From Acidobacteriota bacterium (GTDB lineage Bacteria > Actinomycetota > Acidimicrobiia > Acidimicrobiales > Microtrichaceae), in NCBI GenBank assembly GCA_003577145.1, contig QEUP01000027.1, positions 1 to 43,667 of the forward strand: 43,667 nucleotides of DNA. Direction: 5' to 3'. The notes beneath the pieces are model-generated. The model had not been told where the DNA came from and made no database searches. It worked only from the letters and a program-made list of their open reading frames with translations. Each line of letters opens with the position of its first letter. The first letter of the stretch is position 1. Positions 1-9,262 of the stretch are shown piece after piece. The translations under genes were made by a program, and so were the position numbers.

Positions 1-108
1 GCGGCGCAGCCTCCGCAGCTCACATGGCGCTACCGCAGGTAGCGCGGGCTTCGCCACCCGGTACCGGCCCGCCCGCTGCTGCGGCGCAGCCTCCGCAGCC
101 TTGCTTGA
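1..108. repeat. Direct repeat pair with hairpin upstream of first gene
   Basis: The 19-mer GCGGCGCAGCCTCCGCAGC occurs at 1-19 and again at 81-99. Between the copies is a perfect hairpin with 8-bp arms (GCGCTACC at 27-34, GGTAGCGC at 38-45) around the loop GCA. The copies themselves contain CTGCGG/CCGCAG inverted arms. I see no convincing gene end here, because all forward frames are short and of low complexity. It may be a dispersed intergenic repeat or a terminator for a gene lying to the left; its function is unknown. Confidence 0.5.
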
Positions 109-1566
109 TTGGGGGAGGCTTGGGCCGATCCAAGGGGTGTGCGAACCAGACTGATCATCATCTTCTCGGCCCTTGGGCTCTTGACGTTCGGCTGCGCCAA
201 CGACGACACGACCGCTGGCCGCGTCGACGACGAGACAACCACGAGCGCAACGGCTGACGAGACAAGCACCTCGTCCACTGAGGCAACCGTCCCCGGGCCC
301 TACGAGGGTTACAACCTGTTCGCCCCGGTCACGTCGAAGGTGACCTACCTGACCGACATCGACAACAACGTCGTGTGGTCGTGGGACAGCGAGTACATGC
401 CCGGCCTCGCCGCCTACCTGCTCGAGGACGGCAGCCTCCTACGAGCGGGGTATGTGGGCAACGAGAACTTCGAGATCCCCGGAGCCGGTGGGGTCGTGCA
501 GATCATCGCCCCCGACGGCGAGGTCACCTGGGAGTACGAGTACTCCAGTGACGAACACCTCCAGCACCACGACGTGGAGATGCTGCCCAACGGCAACATC
601 TTGCTCGTCGCGTGGGAGAAGGAAGACTCCGCGTCAGCCCTCGCTGCCGGTCGAACTCCGGAGAACACCACCCACGAGGGCGTGCTCTCCGATTCCATCA
701 TCGAGGTGAAGCCGACCGCAGACGGAGGCGGGGAGATCGTCTGGGAGTGGCACGCCTGGGACCACCTCGTCCAGGACACCGACGAGAGCATCGAGAACTA
801 CGGAAACGTGGCCGAGCACCCCGATCTGATCGACGTCAACTACATAGGCGCTCGCGGCGCGAAGCACGAGTGGACCCATTTCAACTCGGTCACCTACAAC
901 GCGGAACTCGATCAGATCATGGTGAGCGTGAGGAGCTTCAGCGAGGTCTGGGTGATCGACCACAGCACCACCACCGAAGAGGCGGCCGGTCACAGCGGCG
1001 GTGAGAGCGGCAAAGGAGGCGACCTCCTCTACCGCTGGGGTAATCCCGAGGCCTACGGGCGAGGCGAACCCGGTGAAGAGCAGTTGTTCGTCCAGCACTG
1101 CGCCCGCTGGATCCCCGAGGGTGTCCCGGGGGCGGGTGACATCCTGGTCTTCAACAACGGCACCGGCAGGTCTGGGGGCAACTACTCGACAGCCACCCAG
1201 TTCACGCCTCCATTGAGCGCCGACGACACATACGAGCTCACCGGCGACGAGCCGTACGGCCCCGGGGAGCCGAGTTGGACCTGGGAGGCGGACCCACCGG
1301 ACTCGTTCTACGCACCGGTGGTGTCCAGCGCCCAGCGTCTTGCCAACGGGAACACCTTGATCGTCGACGGTCCCGACGGGCTGTTCCTGGAAGTTGACGC
1401 CGAGGGCAACACCGTCTGGGAATGGGCCTACGGATCGCCGGTCTTCAAAGTCGTCCGCTACGGCGCCGAGTACCCAGGCCTGCCTGATCTCGGGCAATGG
1501 ACAGGATCCACCACGCCGACCAGTGCTCCGCCCGTCGAGGACGCCCCCCTGCCCCTGGAGTTCTGA
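109..1566 (+). CDS. Arylsulfotransferase-like (ASST family) lipoprotein
   Basis: This protein resembles the arylsulfotransferase family (Arylsulfotran_2 type), a beta-propeller fold that moves sulfate between phenolic compounds outside the cytoplasm. The supporting motifs are HHDVEMLPNGNILL near residues 153-166, EWHAWDH near 213 and WTHFNSVTYN at about 255-264, which match the conserved histidine-bearing motifs of that family. The N-terminus has a hydrophobic segment ending in FGC, followed by a Thr/Ser/Glu-rich linker, which suggests a lipoprotein anchored outside the membrane. The longest reading frame begins at TTG 109, but GTG 139 gives a tidier signal peptide (VRTRLIIIFSALGLLTFGC) and is equally likely. 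No dedicated disulfide partner such as a DsbA/DsbB pair is adjacent. The true substrate cannot be told from sequence. Confidence 0.75.
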   Translation: MGEAWADPRGVRTRLIIIFSALGLLTFGCANDDTTAGRVDDETTTSATADETSTSSTEATVPGPYEGYNLFAPVTSKVTYLTDIDNNVVWSWDSEYMPGLAAYLLEDGSLLRAGYVGNENFEIPGAGGVVQIIAPDGEVTWEYEYSSDEHLQHHDVEMLPNGNILLVAWEKEDSASALAAGRTPENTTHEGVLSDSIIEVKPTADGGGEIVWEWHAWDHLVQDTDESIENYGNVAEHPDLIDVNYIGARGAKHEWTHFNSVTYNAELDQIMVSVRSFSEVWVIDHSTTTEEAAGHSGGESGKGGDLLYRWGNPEAYGRGEPGEEQLFVQHCARWIPEGVPGAGDILVFNNGTGRSGGNYSTATQFTPPLSADDTYELTGDEPYGPGEPSWTWEADPPDSFYAPVVSSAQRLANGNTLIVDGPDGLFLEVDAEGNTVWEWAYGSPVFKVVRYGAEYPGLPDLGQWTGSTTPTSAPPVEDAPLPLEF

Positions 1567-1636
1567 GCGGCAACCAGTGGCTGCGGCAGCGCCACCGGAT
1601 TCGAGGAATGGCCCCTAGGCTGCCCCTGAGGGAGTC

Positions 1637-3511
1637 ATGAGGAGCAACCGTTACCACGGGCTGGTCGGGTCCGACCCCGACAGGATCGCAGGCGAGACGC
1701 TCAGCGAGGGAATCGTCGCCCGGGTCTGGGCGTTCGCCCGTCCTTACCGCTCCATGCTCGTCGGCTTCCTCGTCACGATCATCCTGGCGTCGGTGCTGAG
1801 CCTGGTCCCACCGCTGCTGTTCCGCTCGATCATCGACCAGGCCCTGCCCCAGAAGGACACAGGCCTGCTCGCGCTGCTGGCCGGCATCGTCATCGTCGCG
1901 GCCTTCATCGAAGCCGGGCTGTCACTGCTCGAGCGCTGGTGGTCGGCGCGCATCGGCGAGGGACTCATCTTCGATCTTCGCTCGGCGCTGTTCGACCACG
2001 TCCAGCACATGCCGATCGCCTTCTTCACCCGCACCCAGACCGGCGCCCTCATCAGCCGTTTGAACAACGATGTGATCGGTGCCCAACGGGCCCTCACCGG
2101 CACTCTCGGGTCGGTGGTGTCGAACATCATCGTCCTCATCACGACCCTCGTCGCGATGGTCGCGCTGGACTGGCGCCTGACGCTGCTCGCGCTGTTCATG
2201 CTCCCGATCTTCATCATCCCGGCGAAGCGAGTCGGCCGGCGGCTCCAGGCCATCACGCGGGAGGGCATGGACCTCAACGCCGACATGAACACCACCATGA
2301 CCGAGCGCTTCAACGTGTCGGGGGCGCTGCTGGTGAAGTTGTTCGGCCGCCATACCGAGGAGTCCACCGAGTTCTCGAACAGAGCCCGGCGCGTGGCCGA
2401 CATCGGGGTCAAGAGCGCTGTCCTCAACCGGGCGTTCTTCATCGCGCTCGGACTCGTGGGGGCGGTGGGCACCGCCATCGTCTACTGGGTCGGAGGACAC
2501 CAGGTGATCTCGGAGGCGATCACCATCGGCACCCTCGTCGCCCTGGCGACGCTGGTCACCCGGATCTACGAGCCGCTCACGAGCCTGACCAACGCCAGGG
2601 TCGACATCATGACCGCCTTCGTGTCCTTCGACCGGGTCTTCGAGGTGCTCGACCTGCCGAATCCCCTCGAGGACTCCGCCGAGGCGGTCGAGCTGGAGGG
2701 TGTGGACGGCTCGATCGAGTTCGACCACGTTTCCTTCACCTACCCGAGCGCCGCAGAGGTGTCGCTGAGGTCGCTCGAAGCAGGGACGGGCTACGAGACC
2801 GAGTCCGAACACGGCGAGGTGCTCCACGACATCTCCCTGTCGATCCACCCGGGCCAGCTCGTGGCCGTGGTCGGCCCCTCCGGCGCCGGGAAGTCGACGC
2901 TCAGCTCGCTGATCCCCCGCCTCTACGACGTCACGTCGGGCTCGCTGCGGGTGGGCGGGACGGACGTCAGGGAGGTGACCCGGGACAGCCTGCGCCGCTC
3001 GATGGGCGTGGTGACCCAGGATCCCCATCTGTTCCACACATCCATCCGGCAGAACCTGCTGTACGCCAAGCCGGACGCAACCGACGACCACCTCGTCGCC
3101 GCCTGTCGAGCAGCCCAGATCCATGAGCTCATCGCCGGCTTGCCCGACGGCTACGAAACCCTGGTCGGCGAGCGCGGCTACCGGATGTCAGGTGGTGAGA
3201 AGCAGCGCCTCGCCATCGCACGCATGCTCCTCAAGGACCCCGCCATCGTCATACTCGACGAGGCGACCAGCCACCTCGACAGTGAGAACGAGGCGCTCGT
3301 CCAGCAGGCGTTGGCAACCGCGCTCGAGGGTCGTACCGCGGTCGTGATCGCCCACCGCCTGTCGACGATTACCTCCGCGGATCTGATCGTGGTCCTCGAC
3401 CGGGGGCGCATCGTCGAGACAGGCCGGCACGAGGACCTGGTGGCGAACAACGGGCTCTACTCGGAGCTCTACGCCACCCTCGTCCGGGCCGAGCCCGAAC
3501 CGGCGGCCTGA
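1637..3511 (+). CDS. ABC exporter, fused permease and ATPase
   Basis: This is a half-transporter of the MsbA/LmrA type, 624 aa, close to the usual family length. The N-terminal half (about residues 25-320) is a six-helix membrane domain. The C-terminal half is the nucleotide-binding domain, with Walker A GPSGAGKS at 413-420, the signature MSGGEKQ starting at 517 (a variant of LSGGQ), Walker B VILDEA at 538-543 and a switch histidine in AHRLST. It should act as a homodimer or with a partner half-transporter encoded elsewhere, exporting a lipid, drug or peptide. There is an insertion of about 20 residues (around 374-394, rich in Glu and Ser) just before the Walker A strand. The ATG at 1637 follows a GAGGGAG ribosome-binding site. 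The substrate is not predictable. Confidence 0.9.
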   Translation: MRSNRYHGLVGSDPDRIAGETLSEGIVARVWAFARPYRSMLVGFLVTIILASVLSLVPPLLFRSIIDQALPQKDTGLLALLAGIVIVAAFIEAGLSLLERWWSARIGEGLIFDLRSALFDHVQHMPIAFFTRTQTGALISRLNNDVIGAQRALTGTLGSVVSNIIVLITTLVAMVALDWRLTLLALFMLPIFIIPAKRVGRRLQAITREGMDLNADMNTTMTERFNVSGALLVKLFGRHTEESTEFSNRARRVADIGVKSAVLNRAFFIALGLVGAVGTAIVYWVGGHQVISEAITIGTLVALATLVTRIYEPLTSLTNARVDIMTAFVSFDRVFEVLDLPNPLEDSAEAVELEGVDGSIEFDHVSFTYPSAAEVSLRSLEAGTGYETESEHGEVLHDISLSIHPGQLVAVVGPSGAGKSTLSSLIPRLYDVTSGSLRVGGTDVREVTRDSLRRSMGVVTQDPHLFHTSIRQNLLYAKPDATDDHLVAACRAAQIHELIAGLPDGYETLVGERGYRMSGGEKQRLAIARMLLKDPAIVILDEATSHLDSENEALVQQALATALEGRTAVVIAHRLSTITSADLIVVLDRGRIVETGRHEDLVANNGLYSELYATLVRAEPEPAA

Positions 3512-3604
3512 GGCGCCACGCCAGGATGCCGTCGTCGACGGGGAGAACCGCGACCGAAGAGGGCGCACCGCCGGCCCTCCCGGGCGCCGAGTGCCCGCAG
3601 TAGC

Positions 3605-5029
3605 TTGACGGTGGTGAACGACGCCCACACCTTCGAGGTCGGCGAGCTGAACCGCGTCATCGGGCGGCTCATCGAGGACTCCTTCCCCGGCGAGGTCTGG
3701 GTACAGGGTGAGATAGCCAACCTGTCACGTTCCAACGCAGGTCACGCCTACTTCCAGCTGATCGAGCCGTCGGCCGATCGCCGCACACCCGACGCGGCGA
3801 TCCCGGTGGCACTGTTCGACTCGAGCCGCAGGAGGATCAACGCCCAGCTCCGCAAGACCGGCGGTGTCCGCATGACCGACGGGATCCGGATCCGCGTTCG
3901 CGGGACCATCGAGTACTACGGGCCTCAGGGCCGGGTCCAGCTGCGAATGAGCGGCATCGACCCGGAGTTCACCGTGGGACGCCTCGCTGCCGAACGAGAG
4001 CGGTTGCTGCGCAGCCTGGCCGGCGAAGGCCTGCTGCGGGCCAACGCCTCCGTCCCGACTCCACTCGTACCGCTGCGGGTGGCCCTTGTCACCAGCCGGG
4101 GAAGTGCCGCGCAGGCCGACTTCATCGAAGAGCTCGGTCGGGGCGGTTACGCCTTCGAGGTGTCGATGATGGACGCGCGGGTCCAGGGACCCGACTCCCA
4201 GAGCACTGTCACTGCTGCGCTGCGCTCTGCCGCGCTCCTCGACGTCGATGTGGTGGCGGTGGTGAGGGGTGGCGGGGCCCGTACGGATCTGGCGGCTTTC
4301 GATTCCGAGCCGATCGCACGGGCCATCGCCGAGAGCCCGCTTCCCGTGTGGACGGGAATCGGACACGAGACAGACCGGACCGTCGCCGACGAGGTTGCTC
4401 ACACGGCCTACCGGACCCCGACCGCCTGTGCTGCGGGCCTGGTTGGCGCCGTCGGCGCCTTCATCGACACCTTGGTGGCGACCTGGCAGCGTGTCGTCTC
4501 CGCGTCCAACTCTGCGCTCAGCCACCACAGTGGCTCCCTCCGCCGGATCGCCGAACACACTGCACTCGCGAGCAGAGCGGTCTTCGAAGTGGCCGAGGAG
4601 TCTCTCGATCTGCGATGCCACCGGCTCGCACGCGAGTCGGAGATCAGCATCGATCGGTCTACGTCGAGGCTCCGGCACGACAGCTTCCGGCTACAACGGG
4701 CTGCCGAGCACCGCCTCACGTTGGCCGAGGGAGCGATCATGGCCCGGGCGTCGAACCTGGTCCGAACCGGGCCCCGGGTCCTGGATCGTGCCGCAAGCGT
4801 CCTGGCCGGTTTCGACGCGCGGTGCAGGGCCTACGATCCGGTGGCGGTGCTGGCCCGCGGTTACTCGCTGTCGCTCGCAGCCAACGGCTCCGTAGTCCGC
4901 TCCGTCAACGACCTGAGCATCGGGGACGGTCTCGTAACGCGGGTTGCGGACGGGTCGGTTCACAGCCGGGTGACCGGAAAGCAAGAGCACGCAGATACGA
5001 TACCGACGAGAAGTGCCCATGGAACCTGA
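3605..5029 (+). CDS. xseA: Exodeoxyribonuclease VII large subunit
   Basis: This is the catalytic subunit of exonuclease VII, which degrades single-stranded DNA into acid-soluble oligonucleotides during repair. The N-terminal OB-fold (about residues 8-105, including the VWVQGEIANLSRSNAGHAYF region) binds ssDNA. The catalytic core carries GHETD at 253-257, D262 and RTPTA at 270-274, the hallmark of XseA proteins. A helical coiled region follows (about 290-410) and then a short C-terminal segment containing LARGYSLSL. At 474 aa it is in the normal range. Starts at TTG 3605, GTG 3611 or GTG 3614 are all possible, and none has a strong ribosome-binding site. The 3' end overlaps xseB by 11 nt, so the two are co-expressed. 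Confidence 0.95.
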   Translation: MTVVNDAHTFEVGELNRVIGRLIEDSFPGEVWVQGEIANLSRSNAGHAYFQLIEPSADRRTPDAAIPVALFDSSRRRINAQLRKTGGVRMTDGIRIRVRGTIEYYGPQGRVQLRMSGIDPEFTVGRLAAERERLLRSLAGEGLLRANASVPTPLVPLRVALVTSRGSAAQADFIEELGRGGYAFEVSMMDARVQGPDSQSTVTAALRSAALLDVDVVAVVRGGGARTDLAAFDSEPIARAIAESPLPVWTGIGHETDRTVADEVAHTAYRTPTACAAGLVGAVGAFIDTLVATWQRVVSASNSALSHHSGSLRRIAEHTALASRAVFEVAEESLDLRCHRLARESEISIDRSTSRLRHDSFRLQRAAEHRLTLAEGAIMARASNLVRTGPRVLDRAASVLAGFDARCRAYDPVAVLARGYSLSLAANGSVVRSVNDLSIGDGLVTRVADGSVHSRVTGKQEHADTIPTRSAHGT

Positions 5030-5258
5030 CCGCACAGCGGTGCCCGACGTCGTCGGCTATGCCCAAGCGCTCGATGAGCTCACGTCGATCCTCGATCAGC
5101 TCGAGGACGACACGATCGACATAGACCTGCTGGCCGAACGGGTCGAGCGCGCAGCCGAACTGATCACCATCTGCCGCAACCGGATCGACAAGGCTCGCCT
5201 GAAGGTCGAGCAGATCGTGGCCGAACTCGAAGATGACGAGGAGGAGGCCGATGTGTAG
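5019..5258 (+). CDS. xseB: Exodeoxyribonuclease VII small subunit
   Basis: This 79-aa acidic helical protein matches XseB, the small subunit that packs in several copies on the XseA helical arm. The core YAQALDELTSILDQLEDD and the following helix with LLAERVERAAELI are typical. ATG 5019 was chosen over the in-frame GTG at 5013 because the family normally begins a few residues before the YxxAL helix. The start lies inside the end of xseA (11-nt overlap), which implies translational coupling. The acidic C-terminus (ELEDDEEEADV) is usual for the family. Confidence 0.92.
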   Translation: MEPDRTAVPDVVGYAQALDELTSILDQLEDDTIDIDLLAERVERAAELITICRNRIDKARLKVEQIVAELEDDEEEADV

Positions 5259-5387
5259 GCGCCCGTGCACCGGGGGGCGCACACCGAACAGAGCGCGGCA
5301 ACCAGTCGAAGCTCCATTCGGAGCAGGAAGTGCCGATGAAACACGCATGGCTGCGCACGACATCGGGTCACACTCGGAACTGCAGGC

Positions 5388-8231
5388 ATGCGACTGACGC
5401 GACACCTCGGAAGCGAGCCCGAAGAGGTCGCTCATCCGGCTGGTCCCGCGTCACAGCGCAGGATCGATCCTGCTTTGTTGATGCGCTACAGCACCGAGGG
5501 GATGATCGTCGTTGACGCCAACCTCGAGATCATCTTTCGCTCCGATCGCTTCAGCAGCATCTTGGGCTACCGCGAAACCGACATCATCGGTAGCAGCGTT
5601 CGCGATTTCGTCCATCCCGATGATCATCCGTCGATGGAGCAGCTGTTCGCAGAGCTGCTTCCCGTGCCGTCTGGATCTGCCGTGTACGAAGCCCGCGTTC
5701 GTGACTCAGGGGGCGATTGGCGTTGGGTGCAGGCGTCGGTCACCAACCTGCTGCACGACCCCCAGGTCGGTGGGGTGCTGATCAGCCTGCGGGACGTCTC
5801 CGACGCCAAACGCGTCGAGCAGGCGGTTCGTGACAACGAGCAACGCATCCGCGCGGTCCTCATGTCCTCGAACGACACGACGGTCCTGCTCGACAGCGAT
5901 ACCACCATCAAATGGATCACGCCCAACGTGACCAACTTCGGCTACGAACCGGATGAGCTCCTCGGCACAAGGGGCTTGGACCTCATCCATCCCGACAACC
6001 TCGACGAGGCGTTCGAAGAGCTGGCGACGGTGCTCGGCGGTGAGGCCGACAACCTGCCGTTCACGGCCAGGCTGCGCCACAAGGACGGATCCTGGGTTTG
6101 GGTGGACATTCTCGGGGGGAGCCTGCTCGACGATCCCGATGTGGAGGCCATCGCCTTGTCGATCCGCGATGTCTCGTGGCGGGTGGAGGCGGCGGCTGCT
6201 CTCCGGGAGAGCGAAGAGCGCTTCCGGACCATGGCTGTGCATTCGCCGCTGGGCATCTCGCTACAGGACGTGGACGGCAACTGCACCTTTGCGAACCACA
6301 GGTGGCGCCAGATCACCGGGCTCTCACAGGACACCATCTCCAACGAGGCCTGGTTCGATCTCATCCACCCCAGCGACGTGCACGACGTCGCACGCGTCTG
6401 GGGCCTGACGACCGGACAGGGTCGTCCCTTCGCAAGCGTCTTCCGCCTCGTCCGCAACGGCGGCGAGCAGCGGTGGGTATCGGCCCGCAACGCTCCCCTG
6501 TTCGACGACGCGGGAGCGGTCATCGGTCACGTCGGGTCGCTGGAGGACATAACCGATCTGGTCGAGGCCCAGCAGGACAGCGCGCGGCTCACGGCCATCA
6601 CCGAGGCGTCGCCAGATCTGGTCATGATCCAGGACATAGCCGGAGGAATCCTCTACCTGAACCCGGCGGCGAGGAGCTTCTGCGGAGCCGTACCGGGTGA
6701 GACCGCTTCGGTGGAGCTCGTTCCCGGCGAGCTGCTGCAGGACGCGCTACCCCGGCTGCACGAAGGTGGCTCGTGGAGCGGGGAGGTCACCCTCACGCGG
6801 GCAGACGGCAACGAGGTGCCGTTCTCGGCGCTGCTGGTGGGAAGCAGGGGTGAGGACGGTGATCTTCAGTTCGTGTCGACCGTCCTGCGTGATCTGAGCG
6901 AACGCAAGGCGATCGAGGCTCGGCTGGAATACGACGCGCTCCACGATCCGCTCACCGACCTGCCCAATCGCCGATACCTGACGCGAGCCGTGGACAAGGC
7001 CATAGCCCGCACCCGCAAACACGCAAGCTGGCTGTCGGTGATCCTGATCGACATCGACAACTTCCGGGTGATCAACAACAGCCTCGGTCACCGGGTGGGC
7101 GACGAGTTGCTCCGCAGCATGGCCAAGCGGCTCGAGAAGGTGATTCGACCCGAAGACGTGCTGGTGCGTGTGTCGGCCGACGAGTTCGCGATCCTTTGCG
7201 AGAACCTGCCGACACCCGACGAGGCAGGAAACCTGGCCGAGGCCTACCGATGTTCGGTCAGCGGGCACATCGAGCTGGCCGAGACCGAGGTGATGGTGAC
7301 AGCCAGCGCCGGAGTCGCCATAGACGACGGCTTCCAGGAGGATCCTGAGGCTCTCATTCGGGATGCGATCGCCGCCTCCCACGAGGCCAAGGTTCGCGGT
7401 CGCGACCGCTTCGAGATCTTCGAGCGCAGCATCAGGGCCAGGGCGGTCGATCGCCTCACGACAGAGACCGAGCTGCGCTGGGCGTTGGACCGCTCCGAGC
7501 TTCGCAGCTACTACCAGCCGATCATCTCCCTCGACACCGGCGAGGTACGCGCCGTGGAAGCCTTGCTCCGCTGGGAGCACCCCCACAAGGGCTTCCTGCT
7601 CCCCAGCGAGTTCATCGGAGTCGCCGAAGAGACCGGTTTGATCGTCCCCATGGGCCGATGGGTCGTCCACGACGCCTGCCGACAGGCGGCGGAATGGAGG
7701 GCTGCCGGCATCGGGACACCCGATCTCGAGCTGAGCGTCAACCTCTCGGGACGCCAGCTGAGTCACCGTAACCTGGTCGAAGACATCGGAATGGCGCTCG
7801 ACGAGACCGGCTTGGCCGCTGAACGGTTGACCCTCGAGATAACCGAGAGCGTGCTCCTCGACGATGTCAAGACATCGCTCCACACACTCGAACGATTGCG
7901 CGCGCTCGGGGTCCAGATCGCGATCGACGACTTCGGCACCGGCTACTCCTCGCTCACCTATCTCCGCCGCTTCCCGGTCGACACGGTCAAGATCGACCGA
8001 TCATTCGTCCACGGCATCCGCGATGACAAGAGCAACGCGGCCATAGTCAAAGCAGTGATCGGGCTGGCGCATGCCCTGGGACTCCGGTCCGTCGCCGAGG
8101 GTGTCGAGGCTCCCGCCGACCTCGAGCGGCTCCGCCTCCTCGGCTGCGACTGCGCACAGGGGTTTCTGATGGCTCGCCCCGAATCGGCCGAGGACACCCG
8201 GGAGCTGCTGGCCACCCACCCCAGGTGGTGA
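5388..8231 (+). CDS. Multi-PAS GGDEF-EAL protein with degenerate GGDEF site
   Basis: This 947-aa cytoplasmic protein has no visible membrane helices. It carries about four PAS/PAC modules in tandem (roughly residues 20-140, 150-265, 275-390 and 395-510), a GGDEF domain (about 515-675) and an EAL domain (about 690-940). The GGDEF active-site loop reads SADEF at 596-600, so both glycines of the signature are lost and diguanylate cyclase activity is doubtful. The EAL motif (E724-A-L) and the downstream DDFGTGYSSL segment are intact, so the likely net activity is cyclic-di-GMP hydrolysis, with the GGDEF domain perhaps binding GTP as an allosteric site. The PAS modules should sense small ligands or redox state. 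It lies alone between xseB and the FkbM gene. Confidence 0.9.
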   Translation: MRLTRHLGSEPEEVAHPAGPASQRRIDPALLMRYSTEGMIVVDANLEIIFRSDRFSSILGYRETDIIGSSVRDFVHPDDHPSMEQLFAELLPVPSGSAVYEARVRDSGGDWRWVQASVTNLLHDPQVGGVLISLRDVSDAKRVEQAVRDNEQRIRAVLMSSNDTTVLLDSDTTIKWITPNVTNFGYEPDELLGTRGLDLIHPDNLDEAFEELATVLGGEADNLPFTARLRHKDGSWVWVDILGGSLLDDPDVEAIALSIRDVSWRVEAAAALRESEERFRTMAVHSPLGISLQDVDGNCTFANHRWRQITGLSQDTISNEAWFDLIHPSDVHDVARVWGLTTGQGRPFASVFRLVRNGGEQRWVSARNAPLFDDAGAVIGHVGSLEDITDLVEAQQDSARLTAITEASPDLVMIQDIAGGILYLNPAARSFCGAVPGETASVELVPGELLQDALPRLHEGGSWSGEVTLTRADGNEVPFSALLVGSRGEDGDLQFVSTVLRDLSERKAIEARLEYDALHDPLTDLPNRRYLTRAVDKAIARTRKHASWLSVILIDIDNFRVINNSLGHRVGDELLRSMAKRLEKVIRPEDVLVRVSADEFAILCENLPTPDEAGNLAEAYRCSVSGHIELAETEVMVTASAGVAIDDGFQEDPEALIRDAIAASHEAKVRGRDRFEIFERSIRARAVDRLTTETELRWALDRSELRSYYQPIISLDTGEVRAVEALLRWEHPHKGFLLPSEFIGVAEETGLIVPMGRWVVHDACRQAAEWRAAGIGTPDLELSVNLSGRQLSHRNLVEDIGMALDETGLAAERLTLEITESVLLDDVKTSLHTLERLRALGVQIAIDDFGTGYSSLTYLRRFPVDTVKIDRSFVHGIRDDKSNAAIVKAVIGLAHALGLRSVAEGVEAPADLERLRLLGCDCAQGFLMARPESAEDTRELLATHPRW

Positions 8232-8272
8232 AGCCCGCGATGGAACAGCCTCCCGCCTGAGCGACGTTCCCG

Positions 8273-9007
8273 ATGAAGAGCCGCATCAAGCAGGTACTCA
8301 GACGAACACCGCTGCGGCGGCTCCTCAACCGCAATCAGGAGTACGACGAGCAGACCGTGGAGATCATGCGCCGGGTGCTCCGCGTGGAGTCGAACTGCGT
8401 CGATGCCGGCTGCCACCGGGGTGAGGTGCTGGATCGCATGCTCGACCTGGCGCCTGCCGGCCAGCACCACGGCTTCGAACCCCTGCCCGACCTCTGCCGA
8501 GAGCTTCGACGCAAGTACGCCGACTCGCCCAATGTCCACATCCACGAGCTCGCACTCAACGACAGGGCAGGGGAGACGTCCTTCCAGCACGTGCTGGACC
8601 ACCCGGCCCTCAGCGGTCTCGAACGGCGCGATTACCCGACACCTGACGAGCGCGTGGAACGGATAACGGTACGAGCCGCTCCCCTCGACGCGGTCCTACC
8701 TCGCGGTCATCCCGTGGATCTGTTGAAGATAGACGTCGAGGGCGGTGAGCTCGGGGTTCTGTCCGGCGCGCTCGACACGATCCGTGCGAACCGACCGTTC
8801 ATCGTCTTCGAGCACGGCAAGGGCGCGGCCGAGTACTACGGGACGCGACCGACTGACGTGTTCGACCTGTTGACCGACGAGTGCGGGCTACGGATCTCGG
8901 TGATGTCCCGCTGGCTGCATCATCCCGAGACCAGCGCGCTCAGCCGGGCGGCGTTCCGTCGCCGCTTCGACCTCGGACTCGAGTACTACTTCCTGGCTCA
9001 CCCCTGA
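8273..9007 (+). CDS. FkbM-family SAM-dependent methyltransferase
   Basis: This is a 244-aa Rossmann-fold methyltransferase. The SAM-binding motif I is VDAGCHRG at residues 43-50, and the FkbM-type segment LLKIDVEGGE lies near residues 148-158, followed by VFEHG. FkbM enzymes O-methylate sugars, polyketides or other small molecules. The N-terminal 30 residues are basic and may be an extension. The gene begins 41 nt after the PAS-GGDEF-EAL gene, so the two may share a transcript, but no functional link is evident. The acceptor substrate cannot be predicted. Confidence 0.87.
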   Translation: MKSRIKQVLRRTPLRRLLNRNQEYDEQTVEIMRRVLRVESNCVDAGCHRGEVLDRMLDLAPAGQHHGFEPLPDLCRELRRKYADSPNVHIHELALNDRAGETSFQHVLDHPALSGLERRDYPTPDERVERITVRAAPLDAVLPRGHPVDLLKIDVEGGELGVLSGALDTIRANRPFIVFEHGKGAAEYYGTRPTDVFDLLTDECGLRISVMSRWLHHPETSALSRAAFRRRFDLGLEYYFLAHP

Positions 9008-9100
9008 TTCCGTGACCGACCCGCGCGCCCGCTCATGAGTCGGGCCCCGGATGCGTGGTGAGCTTTCGAGTGGTTGCGCCGGGCCCGCCTGTTCGGCTGT

Positions 9101-9148
9101 GCCGACGAGTGGGGGTGCCGACGAGCGGGGGTGCCGACGAGCGGGGGT
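9101..9148. repeat. Three tandem copies of a 16-bp unit
   Basis: Three head-to-tail copies of GCCGACGAGCGGGGGT lie at 9101-9116, 9117-9132 and 9133-9148; the first copy has T for C at its tenth base. They lie in the 255-nt gap between the FkbM gene and the beta-lactamase-like gene. An open frame runs through them, but it lacks any sign of being coding. This is a short variable-number tandem repeat. Confidence 0.75.
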
Positions 9149-9262
9149 GCCGGGCGGGGCGAGCCGGGCTCGTGGGGGCTGTCATCCGTCTCGTACAGTG
9201 TTGGTCCACCAGGTGATGGCCGAGGGCGGACCGGCCGAAGGCACCAAACCGGAGGTATTGCG

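Noticed and set aside
634-1497. 287-codon minus-strand open frame opposite the arylsulfotransferase-like gene
   Set aside because: Shadow of a coding gene with recognisable motifs; no independent signals.
9074-9262. Upstream extension of the hydrolase gene
   Set aside because: The frame runs through a tandem repeat and low-complexity sequence, while ATG 9263 has a GGAGG site 7 nt upstream.
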